From Scatosoma sp045645245 (GTDB lineage Bacteria > Bacillota > Clostridia > Christensenellales > Borkfalkiaceae), in contig JAZRIK010000090.1 of assembly GCA_045645245.1 (NCBI GenBank), forward strand, positions 1-8,968: a stretch of 8,968 nt of DNA, read 5' to 3'. Below are positions 1 through 5,343 of the stretch, in pieces. The stretch's first letter is position 1. Every line of letters starts with the position of its first letter. A program made the position numbers and the translations under genes. The notes under the pieces were generated by a model that saw only the letters and a program-made list of their open reading frames with translations, was not told where the DNA came from and did not search any database.

Positions 1-2
1 GT

Positions 3-299
3 GCGGCGGAAGAATGCGACAAAATGGGCGTAAATTATCGAGTGGGGAATATTTTATCTTCGGATATGTTTTACGACGACGCGAATTCGGGTATGCAATG
101 GGCGAAGATGGGCGTACTCGGCGTAGAAATGGAATCGGCGGCGTTGTACTGCAACGCGGCTCGTGCGGGCAAAAAAGCGCTGTGCATTTGCACGGTCAGC
201 GATTCGTTTGTCTATCCCGAAGAAAATACGACGGCGGAAGAAAGACAAATTTCGTTTACCAAAATGATGGAGATTGCACTCGCCATCGCAGAAGAATAA
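3..299 (+). CDS. deoD: Purine-nucleoside phosphorylase, DeoD type (3' end only)
   Basis: The gene starts before the window; 98 C-terminal residues and a TAA stop are visible. DeoD enzymes split purine (deoxy)ribonucleosides with phosphate into free base and (deoxy)ribose 1-phosphate in the cytoplasm. The visible part carries the VEMES motif (Glu-Met-Glu contacts the ribose in hexameric PNPs), then CTVSD, whose Asp corresponds to the catalytic Asp204 of E. coli DeoD. A TTAEERQ stretch follows, whose Arg matches the residue that closes the active site (Arg217 in E. coli). These mark the hexameric DeoD type rather than the trimeric PunA type. It is the first visible gene of the nucleoside operon, 15 nt ahead of deoB, whose product uses its sugar phosphate. 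The family call is firm; the N-terminus, length and promoter are unseen. Confidence 0.93.
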   Translation, partial: AAEECDKMGVNYRVGNILSSDMFYDDANSGMQWAKMGVLGVEMESAALYCNAARAGKKALCICTVSDSFVYPEENTTAEERQISFTKMMEIALAIAEE

Positions 300-314
300 A
301 ATTAGGAGAACGCT

Positions 315-1484
315 ATGGCAAAACGTGCGTTTTTAATTGTACTCGACAGCGTGGGAATCGGCGAAATGCCCGACGCTTCCAAATGGGGCGACGCAGGCAG
401 CAATACGCTCGCTTCTATATCCAAACACGCAGAATTTTCTTGCCCTACTTTAACCGAGTTAGGGCTGTTTAACATTGACGGCGTACAGGGCGAAAAAAGC
501 AATTCACCTCGTACCTGCTATGCCCGTATGGCGGAAAGCTCGCAAGGAAAAGACACGACGATAGGGCACTGGGAAATTGCAGGCGTGTATTCGCCAAAGC
601 CCTTGCCTACCTATCCAAACGGCTTTCCAAAAGACGTGATTTCCGCTTTTGAACAAGCGACGGGCAGGGGGGTGCTTTGCAACCGTCCGTATTCGGGTAC
701 GGAAGTAATTAAAGACTTCGGTCAGGAGCACGTAGAAACGGGTAAATTGATTGTATATACGTCCGCGGATAGCGTGTTTCAAATTGCCGCGCACGAAGAT
801 ATTGTACCCGTAGAAGAATTGTACCGCTATTGTAAAATCGCGCGCGAGTTATTGCAGGGCGAGCACGGCGTAGGGCGTATCATCGCCCGCCCGTTTAATG
901 GCGAATATCCCTTCAAACGCACGCCGCGTCGGCACGATTATTCGTTAATTCCGCCTGCGACGACGGTACTCGACGTAATGCAAGAAAAGGGCTACGACGT
1001 CATTTCGGTAGGAAAAATTTACGATATTTTCGCAGGCAAGGGTTTAACGGAGAGCTATCCTACCAGCGGCAACGATAACGGAATGGAAACAACGAGTAAA
1101 ATTGCCGAGCGCGATTTTAACGGCTTGTGCTTTGTCAATTTGGTCGATTTTGATATGGTTTACGGGCACAGAAACGACGTGGCGGGTTATGCGCGCGCAT
1201 TGTCGAATTTTGATAAGTGGCTGGCTGACTTTTTGCCCTGCTTAAAAGAAGACGATTTGCTGATTATTACCGCCGACCACGGCTGCGATCCTGCTACGGC
1301 TTCTACTGACCATTCGAGAGAATATACGCCTATGCTTGCCTATGGCAAGAAATTAAAATCGGGCGTGAATTTGGGTACGAGAACAAGCTTCGCCGACATC
1401 GGCGCAACCGTACTTCAATGGTTTGACCTGCCGACGGATAAGGTATTTGGAAACGGCTTTTTGAAGGAGATTATCCATGACTGA
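315..1484 (+). CDS. deoB: Phosphopentomutase
   Basis: DeoB interconverts (deoxy)ribose 1-phosphate and 5-phosphate, linking nucleoside phosphorolysis to the pentose phosphate and deoxyribose-aldolase routes. The 389-residue length fits the family (about 390-410). It is an alkaline-phosphatase-superfamily enzyme with a DeoB cap domain. Metal and phosphate residues are visible: Asp11 in VLDSVGIG, the phosphorylatable Thr81 in GKDTTIGHWE, Asp280 and His285 in DFDMVYGHRND, Asp321-His322 in TADHGCDP, and His333. These match the ligands known from the Bacillus cereus enzyme in order and spacing. The ATG at 315 has AGGAG at 304-308 ahead of it. The 3' end overlaps cdd by 8 nt, which suggests translational coupling in one operon with deoD, cdd and pdp. 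No deoC (deoxyribose-phosphate aldolase) is seen in the window. Confidence 0.97.
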   Translation: MAKRAFLIVLDSVGIGEMPDASKWGDAGSNTLASISKHAEFSCPTLTELGLFNIDGVQGEKSNSPRTCYARMAESSQGKDTTIGHWEIAGVYSPKPLPTYPNGFPKDVISAFEQATGRGVLCNRPYSGTEVIKDFGQEHVETGKLIVYTSADSVFQIAAHEDIVPVEELYRYCKIARELLQGEHGVGRIIARPFNGEYPFKRTPRRHDYSLIPPATTVLDVMQEKGYDVISVGKIYDIFAGKGLTESYPTSGNDNGMETTSKIAERDFNGLCFVNLVDFDMVYGHRNDVAGYARALSNFDKWLADFLPCLKEDDLLIITADHGCDPATASTDHSREYTPMLAYGKKLKSGVNLGTRTSFADIGATVLQWFDLPTDKVFGNGFLKEIIHD

Positions 1485-1881
1485 TCGCGAACTTTTATTG
1501 CAAGCGGTTTCCGCAAGAGAATTTTCCTATTCGCCGTATTCGGGCTTTCGCGTGGGCGCGGCTTTGCTTGGCGAAAGCGGAAAAGTATATTTGGGCTGCA
1601 ACGTAGAAAACGCGGCGTATTCGGTGACGAATTGCGCGGAGAGAACGGCGATTTTCAAGGCGGTCAGCGAAGGGGAGCGCGCGTTTAAGGCGATTGCCAT
1701 CGTAGGCGGCAAGGGCGATACGGTTAGCGAAGTTTGCGCGCCGTGCGGCGTATGCCGTCAAGTGCTTGCCGAATTTTGCAGCGGCGATTTGCGCGTGGTT
1801 TTGGGTACGCCCTATACGATTAAGACGTACTCGTTAGCAGAGCTTTTGCCTTTGGCGTTTGATAAAAATAATTTAGAGTAA
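1477..1881 (+). CDS. cdd: Cytidine deaminase (tetrameric type)
   Basis: Deaminates cytidine and deoxycytidine to uridine and deoxyuridine, making them substrates for the pyrimidine-nucleoside phosphorylase encoded next. The 134-residue length is that of small homotetrameric deaminases such as B. subtilis Cdd (136 aa), not the larger dimeric E. coli type. The zinc site is complete: Cys53-Ala-Glu55 (Glu55 the proton shuttle) and Cys87-x-x-Cys90 in CAPCGVCRQ. CNVENAAY at 41-48 is the substrate-binding FxxxNxEN-like segment. The ATG lies inside the end of deoB (8-nt overlap), preceded by a strong AAGGAGA at 1464-1470 inside deoB, so the start is well supported. All expected residues are present. 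Confidence 0.97.
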   Translation: MTDRELLLQAVSAREFSYSPYSGFRVGAALLGESGKVYLGCNVENAAYSVTNCAERTAIFKAVSEGERAFKAIAIVGGKGDTVSEVCAPCGVCRQVLAEFCSGDLRVVLGTPYTIKTYSLAELLPLAFDKNNLE

Positions 1882-1893
1882 GGAACGACAGCT

Positions 1894-3195
1894 ATGAGAA
1901 TGTACGATATCATTCAAAAAAAGCGTGACGGCGGAAAATTAACTAAGAAAGAAATCGAATGGCTCATCGACGGCTATTGCAAGGGGAAAATTCCCGATTA
2001 TCAAATGTCCGCGCTTTGTATGGCGATCTATTTTCAAGGAATGGATTTAGAAGAAACGACCGCGCTCACCTTTGCCGTGCGCGATTCGGGCGATAAGCTG
2101 GATTTGTCCGATATTCAGGGCTTGCGCGTTGATAAGCACTCAACGGGCGGCGTAGGCGATAAAACGAGCTTGGTCGTCGCGCCCATCGTGGCAAGTTTAG
2201 GCGTTGCCGTAGCGAAAATGAGCGGCCGCGGCTTGGGGCATACGGGCGGCACAATTGATAAGTTGGAAGCAATTCCCGGTTTTCAAACGGATTTGCCTAT
2301 CGATGAATTTAAGAAAATCGTCAATGAAACGGGAATTGCGATTGTCGGACAAAACGCCGAGCTGGCGCCTGCGGATAAGCTTTTGTATGCGTTGCGCGAC
2401 GTGACGGCGACGGTAAATAGCTTGCCTTTGATTGTGTCAAGCATTATGGGCAAAAAGCTCGCCGCGGATGACGACTGTATCGTTTTAGACGTAAAAACGG
2501 GCAGCGGCTCGTTTATGAAAACGCCTGAAAAGAGTAGAGAGCTTGCCGAGTGGATGGTTGCCATCGGAAAACGCGCAGGAAAGCGCGTACGCGCACTCAT
2601 TACGGACATGGATAGGCCGCTTGGGTATGCAATCGGTAATTCTTTGGAAGTAATCGAAGCGATTGAAACGTTAAAAGGAAAAGGTCCGAGCGATTTAACC
2701 GAGCTTTGCGTGGCGCTGTCGGCGCATATTTTGTGCTTGGCGGAAAAGGGCGATTATGCCGCTTGCGAAAAAATGGCAAAAGATGCGATTTCGTCGGGCA
2801 GCGCGCTGAAAAAGCTTGTAGAAATGGTCAAAGCGCAGGGCGGCGACGAAAGTTATATTTTATCCCCCGATAAATTTGAAAAAGCGAAATACACGCACGA
2901 AGTAAAAGCTATTGAAAGCGGCTATATCGTAGGCGTGGATACCGAGGGCTACGGCGTGGCGAGTTTATTGCTGGGCGCGGGAAGAAACACAAAGGAAGAC
3001 AAAATCGATTTTGCGGCAGGGATACGCTTGCAGGCAAAAACGGGCGATTTCGTTAAGGTTGGCGACGTAGTTGCAACTTTATACGCAAACGATTCCGCGT
3101 TGTTTGCGGCGGCGGAAAAACGTTTGCTCGCGGCAACGAAAATCGGCGATAAGCAGCCCAAAGCGGAACCGCTTATTTTGGACGTAATCGAATAA
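1894..3195 (+). CDS. pdp: Pyrimidine-nucleoside phosphorylase
   Basis: Phosphorolyses uridine, deoxyuridine and thymidine to base plus (deoxy)ribose 1-phosphate, the substrate of DeoB. The 433 residues match Bacillus Pdp (about 433) over the full length. Visible are the phosphate-site segment KHSTGGVGDKTS (near residue 81), the family signature SGRGLGHTGGTIDKLEAIPG (near 110-130) and LDVKTGSGSFMKT (near 200). A C-terminal alpha/beta domain ends in a biotinyl-like LQAKTGDFVKVGDVVATLYA segment. The N-terminus MRMYDIIQKK resembles Bacillus MRMVDII, which supports the first ATG; AAGGAA at 1880-1885 overlaps the cdd stop codon. The Firmicute-type pyrimidine-nucleoside phosphorylase (broad specificity, named Pdp) is preferred over strict thymidine phosphorylase DeoA because of this similarity; the specificity itself is inferred. 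It is the last gene before the terminator at 3212-3245. Confidence 0.95.
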   Translation: MRMYDIIQKKRDGGKLTKKEIEWLIDGYCKGKIPDYQMSALCMAIYFQGMDLEETTALTFAVRDSGDKLDLSDIQGLRVDKHSTGGVGDKTSLVVAPIVASLGVAVAKMSGRGLGHTGGTIDKLEAIPGFQTDLPIDEFKKIVNETGIAIVGQNAELAPADKLLYALRDVTATVNSLPLIVSSIMGKKLAADDDCIVLDVKTGSGSFMKTPEKSRELAEWMVAIGKRAGKRVRALITDMDRPLGYAIGNSLEVIEAIETLKGKGPSDLTELCVALSAHILCLAEKGDYAACEKMAKDAISSGSALKKLVEMVKAQGGDESYILSPDKFEKAKYTHEVKAIESGYIVGVDTEGYGVASLLLGAGRNTKEDKIDFAAGIRLQAKTGDFVKVGDVVATLYANDSALFAAAEKRLLAATKIGDKQPKAEPLILDVIE

Positions 3196-3211
3196 TTAAA
3201 CAAGCTAAACG

Positions 3212-3245
3212 AAAAAACTCCACTTCAATCGAAGTGGAGTTTTTT
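3212..3245. terminator. Bidirectional rho-independent terminator
   Basis: An uninterrupted stem (CTCCACTTC at 3218-3226, GAAGTGGAG at 3231-3239) with an AATC loop is flanked by six A on the left (3212-3217) and six T on the right (3240-3245). On the plus strand it ends the deo operon 16 nt after the pdp stop. Read on the minus strand it also ends in a T run, directly after tRNA-Phe, so it serves both converging units. Confidence 0.93.
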
Positions 3246-3320
3246 GGTGCCTTGAGGTGGAATTGAACCATCGACAGACAGATTTTCAGTCTGTTGCTCT
3301 ACCAACTGAGCTATCAAGGC
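3245..3320 (-). tRNA. tRNA-Phe (GAA)
   Basis: On the minus strand this folds as a full cloverleaf of 76 nt including CCA. The acceptor GCCTTGA pairs with TCAAGGC, the D arm has GCTCAGTTGGTAGAGC, and the anticodon loop is CTGAAAA (anticodon GAA) on stem ACAGA/TCTGT. The T loop is GGTTCAATTCC and the discriminator is A. CCA is encoded at 3247-3245; its last base falls within the T run of the adjoining terminator. It is the last of three tRNA genes in this unit, 8 nt after tRNA-Asp. Confidence 0.96.
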
Positions 3321-3328
3321 AAAAAAAA

Positions 3329-3405
3329 TGGCGACCCAAAACGGGCTCGAACCGTCGACCTCCAGCGTGACAGGCTGGCGCTCTAACCAACTGAGCTATT
3401 GGGCC
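3329..3405 (-). tRNA. tRNA-Asp (GTC)
   Basis: A 77-nt cloverleaf with encoded CCA on the minus strand. The acceptor GGCCCAA pairs with TTGGGTC (one G-U), the discriminator is G as in tRNA-Asp generally, and the anticodon loop CTGTCAC gives GTC on stem CCAGC/GCTGG. The T arm contains GGTTCGAGCCC. It lies 32 nt downstream of the CAT tRNA and is separated from tRNA-Phe by a run of eight A on the plus strand (T on the transcript). Confidence 0.96.
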
Positions 3406-3437
3406 ATTTTTTATGTCAAAAAATATAAAATTGTGTT

Positions 3438-3513
3438 TGGTGGGCCTTCACGGATTCGAACCGCGGACCAATCGGTTATGAGCCGACAGCTCTGACCACT
3501 GAGCTAAAGGCCC
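3438..3513 (-). tRNA. tRNA with CAT anticodon, probably Ile2 (lysidine type), possibly elongator Met
   Basis: A 76-nt cloverleaf with encoded CCA on the minus strand. The acceptor GGGCCTT pairs with AAGGCCC, the discriminator is A, and the anticodon loop is CTCATAA (CAT). A paired G1-C72 and an anticodon stem without three consecutive G-C pairs rule out an initiator tRNA. C4-G69, C5-G68 and A37-A38 agree with features that the TilS lysidine synthetase reads in tRNA-Ile2, but some elongator tRNA-Met have the same anticodon loop. It is the promoter-proximal gene of the three-tRNA unit. Confidence 0.9.
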
Positions 3514-3552
3514 ATCTGCCTTTGCCAAACGCGCTACAAGCAACGCTTATAC

Positions 3553-3581
3553 ATAATAAACGATTTTTATATAAAAGTCAA
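3553..3581 (-). promoter_or_regulatory. Sigma-A-type promoter for the tRNA unit
   Basis: On the minus strand TTGACT (3581-3576) and TATTAT (3558-3553) are separated by exactly 17 nt, 40 nt upstream of the first tRNA. Each hexamer differs from consensus at one position. Its direction and position fit transcription of all three tRNA genes towards the shared terminator. Confidence 0.85.
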
Positions 3582-3611
3582 GCATTTTTTTACAATATTA
3601 CAATTTTTTTT

Positions 3612-3640
3612 TACGACAAAACAAAAAAATATTCGCCAAA
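3612..3640. promoter_or_regulatory. Two Spo0A-box-like sites upstream of spoIIAA
   Basis: TACGACAAA (3612-3620) and TTCGCCAAA (3632-3640) each match the 0A-box consensus TTCGACAAA (complement TTTGTCGAA) at 8 of 9 positions. They have the same orientation and lie exactly 20 bp apart. In Bacillus subtilis the spoIIA operon is activated by Spo0A-P through such boxes, so the position makes sense. The A-rich background makes chance matches to the AAA end likely; the CG-containing core is the informative part. Confidence 0.5.
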
Positions 3641-3721
3641 ATACAGCAAAATTCTTTTTGCGTTTTATTTTACAATATTGCCGTATTCGTTTTAGAAAAA
3701 ATTACAAATAAGGAGAACGTT

Positions 3722-4063
3722 ATGGAAATACACGCAAGTTATTTGCAAGGCGACTTGTATATCCGTCTTTGCGGTGAAATGGACGAGCATTCCGCTTCGC
3801 TTGCGAGAAAGGAAGCGGATAAGCTTGCCGAGAACAATTTGCAAAGCAATAAAGTTATCTTCGATTTAAGCGAGATATCCTTTATGGATTCGACGGGTAT
3901 CGGTTTTCTAATCGGCAGGTATAAAAAATTCCGCCGACACGGCATTCCTGCATATATCGCCAATCCATCGCCTATCACCGATAAAATTTTAACGATGAGC
4001 GGAATATATACGCTCATTCCCAAAACAACCGCAATTTGTCAAGCAAGGAGTCAATCATTATGA
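3722..4063 (+). CDS. spoIIAA: Anti-sigma-F factor antagonist SpoIIAA
   Basis: STAS-domain anti-anti-sigma factor. When dephosphorylated (by SpoIIE in known systems) it binds SpoIIAB and frees sigma-F in the forespore; SpoIIAB phosphorylates it on serine. The 113 residues cover a single STAS domain. SFMDSTGIGFLIGRY at 53-67 holds the phospho-acceptor Ser57, aligning with Ser58 of B. subtilis; the next residue is Thr where Bacillus has Ser. CGEMDEHSA near 17-25 matches LTGELDHHTA. The ATG at 3722 has AAGGAG at 3710-3715. The stop overlaps the spoIIAB start as ATGA, implying coupled, near-equimolar synthesis. Its position before spoIIAB and sigF separates it from RsbV-type paralogues. Confidence 0.95.
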   Translation: MEIHASYLQGDLYIRLCGEMDEHSASLARKEADKLAENNLQSNKVIFDLSEISFMDSTGIGFLIGRYKKFRRHGIPAYIANPSPITDKILTMSGIYTLIPKTTAICQARSQSL

Positions 4064-4545
4064 AAAATTATATGAAATTAGAAGTTGCCGCGTTGAGTGA
4101 AAACGAGAGCTTTGCGCGTAGTGCGGTTGCGGCGTTCGCACTTTCGCTCAATCCTACGCTCAGCGAAATTTCCGATATTAAAACGGCGGTCAGCGAGGCG
4201 GTCACAAATTGCGTCGTACACGCCTACCAAAACGGCGAAGCAGGTAAAATTATCATCGAATGCGAAATTGAAAAAAGCGAAGGTATGCTGGACGAAGGAC
4301 ACGGCAAATTACATATTCGCATCACGGATTTTGGCTGCGGAATCGATGATATCGAGCGCGCTACCACTCCTTTTTATACCACGCGTGAAGACGAAGAGCG
4401 TTCGGGTATGGGTTTTACCATTATGCTTACGTTTATGTCGGCGTTTTCGGTGGAAAGCGAGCGGGGAAAGGGTACCGTCGTTTCTATGTCCAAAGTCATC
4501 GGTGCGGATGAAAATACGCAGATAAGGGAACGGGTAAATGCTTGA
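4060..4545 (+). CDS. spoIIAB: Anti-sigma-F factor / serine kinase SpoIIAB
   Basis: GHKL-fold protein that holds sigma-F inactive and phosphorylates SpoIIAA. The 161 residues include the N box SEAVTNCVVHAY (45-56; Glu46 and Asn50 align with B. subtilis Glu46 and Asn50), the G1 box DFGCGI (90-95), the ATP-lid region and the G2 box RSGMGF (114-119). Arg20 is also conserved. The ATG at 4060 is chosen because AAGGAG lies at 4045-4050 and MKNYMKLEVAALSENESFAR starts like Bacillus MKNEMHLEFSALSQNESFAR; an in-frame ATG at 4036 would overlap spoIIAA and lacks this fit. It overlaps spoIIAA by 4 nt and sigF by 8 nt. It is about 15 residues longer than Bacillus SpoIIAB (146 aa), through an insertion near residues 71-82 and a longer C-terminus. 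Confidence 0.95.
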   Translation: MKNYMKLEVAALSENESFARSAVAAFALSLNPTLSEISDIKTAVSEAVTNCVVHAYQNGEAGKIIIECEIEKSEGMLDEGHGKLHIRITDFGCGIDDIERATTPFYTTREDEERSGMGFTIMLTFMSAFSVESERGKGTVVSMSKVIGADENTQIRERVNA

Positions 4546-5263
4546 TGATCAAAGTACGATAAAATATCTACGTTTAGCAAAGTCGGGGGATAAGCAGGCG
4601 AAAGAAACTCTGGTAAATGAAAACGTTTCACTTGTGAAATGTATCGTTAAAAGGTATTTGGGCAAAGGAGTGGATTACGACGATTTGTTTCAAATTGCCT
4701 GTATGGGTTTTTTGAAAGCGATTGTCGGTTTTGACGAACGATTCGGCGTTAAATTTTCCACTTACGCCGTACCGATGATTGCAGGCGAAATTAAACGGTT
4801 TATGCGCGACGACGGCAGCGTAAAGGTTTCGCGTGCAATGAAACAAACGGCGAAAGACATTCACGCTTTTATCGAAGAATATACGCAAAAACACGGAAAT
4901 CAGCCACCCATGTCCGCAATCAGTGAAAAATTTAATATGGACGAAGCGGAAGTGGTCTTTGTGTTGGGCTCGTCGAAAATGCCCATTTCCCTGTATAGTG
5001 CGGGCGATTATAAAGACGGTAAAGAGCGCGAGCTTATCGAAACGCTGCCCGCGCAAGACAATCAAGACGACTGGCTGGATAAAATGCTATTGCGCGGTGC
5101 GATTGAACGCCTGCCCAAACGCGAACGAAAAATAATCGTATTGCGGTATTTTAGGGATATGACGCAAAGCGAAGTGGCTAAAAAAATCGGCGTTAGTCAA
5201 GTGCAGGTATCGCGCATTGAAAACAAAATTATTAAAGAATTTCGTGAAAAACTCATCGGATAA
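4538..5263 (+). CDS. sigF: Sporulation sigma factor F
   Basis: RNA polymerase sigma factor of the first forespore-specific stage, kept silent by SpoIIAB. The 241 residues include region 2.2 DDLFQIACMGFLKA (48-61), regions 2.3-2.4 from FSTYAVPMIAGEIKRF (73-88) to MRDDGSVKVSR (89-99), region 3 (about 100-150), and region 4.2 with a helix-turn-helix in TQSEVAKKIGVSQVQVSRIE (209-228). There is no region 1.1, as in small sporulation sigmas. Sigma-G has similar motifs, but third place after spoIIAA and spoIIAB identifies sigma-F. The ATG at 4538 lies inside spoIIAB (8-nt overlap) behind AAGGG at 4524-4528. A hairpin terminator follows 8 nt after the stop, so the operon has three genes and no spoVA or dacF gene attached. 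Confidence 0.95.
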   Translation: MLDDQSTIKYLRLAKSGDKQAKETLVNENVSLVKCIVKRYLGKGVDYDDLFQIACMGFLKAIVGFDERFGVKFSTYAVPMIAGEIKRFMRDDGSVKVSRAMKQTAKDIHAFIEEYTQKHGNQPPMSAISEKFNMDEAEVVFVLGSSKMPISLYSAGDYKDGKERELIETLPAQDNQDDWLDKMLLRGAIERLPKRERKIIVLRYFRDMTQSEVAKKIGVSQVQVSRIENKIIKEFREKLIG

Positions 5264-5271
5264 AAGGAAAG

Positions 5272-5306
5272 GGCAAATGGAAAAATTCCATTTTGCCTAT
5301 TTTTTT
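5272..5306 (+). terminator. Rho-independent terminator of the spoIIA operon
   Basis: GGCAAATGGAA (5272-5282) pairs with TTCCATTTTGCC (5286-5297) around an AAA loop, with one bulged base. A T-rich tail including seven T (5300-5306) follows. It begins 8 nt after the sigF stop and ends only a few bases before the next promoter. Confidence 0.88.
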
Positions 5307-5309
5307 GCT

Positions 5310-5337
5310 TTGCAAAAATAAAATAATTTGTTATAAT
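5310..5337 (+). promoter_or_regulatory. Extended -10 promoter for the CPBP gene, placed for a leaderless mRNA
   Basis: The -10 hexamer is a perfect TATAAT (5332-5337) preceded by TG at 5329-5330 (extended -10). A weak -35, TTGCAA (5310-5315), lies 16 nt upstream. Only six bases separate the -10 from the ATG at 5344, so the expected transcription start coincides with the start codon. No Shine-Dalgarno is present in between. Confidence 0.7.
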
Positions 5338-5343
5338 AGCTGT

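Larger units (their letters stand above)
3514..3721. other. AT-rich divergent intergenic region between the tRNA unit and spoIIA
   Basis: The region holds the minus-strand tRNA promoter and, on the spoIIA side, two 0A-like boxes, a small inverted repeat GCAAAA-N4-TTTTGC (3646-3661) and two copies of TTTACAATATT at 3589-3599 and 3669-3679. No ORF with a ribosome binding site and no RNA gene is visible. I find no clear plus-strand promoter: no GAAT hexamer typical of a sigma-H -10 element is present on the plus strand. Confidence 0.7.

Noticed and set aside
14..472. A 152-codon plus-strand ORF overlapping deoD and deoB
   Set aside because: It is in another frame of two well-identified genes, lacks a ribosome binding site, and its protein is Arg-rich low-complexity sequence typical of a frame shadow.
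3414..3419. TTGACA on the minus strand just upstream of tRNA-Asp, as a possible internal promoter
   Set aside because: A matching -10 would have to lie inside the tRNA-Asp gene, and the bases there (GCTCAG) do not fit.
4036..4059. An earlier in-frame ATG for spoIIAB (8 more residues)
   Set aside because: AAGGAG is correctly placed only for the ATG at 4060, and the protein from there aligns from its first residue with Bacillus SpoIIAB.
4097..4525. A 142-codon ORF within spoIIAB in a second plus-strand frame
   Set aside because: The spoIIAB frame shows all GHKL motifs; the overlapping frame has no recognisable domain and an Arg/Ser-rich shadow composition.
4628..5065. A 145-codon minus-strand ORF opposite sigF
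   Set aside because: It is antisense to conserved sigma factor regions, has no visible start signal and no family resemblance.
5293..5343. N-terminal extension of the CPBP protein from a TTG codon
   Set aside because: The extension would be encoded by the terminator T run and the promoter, with no Shine-Dalgarno.
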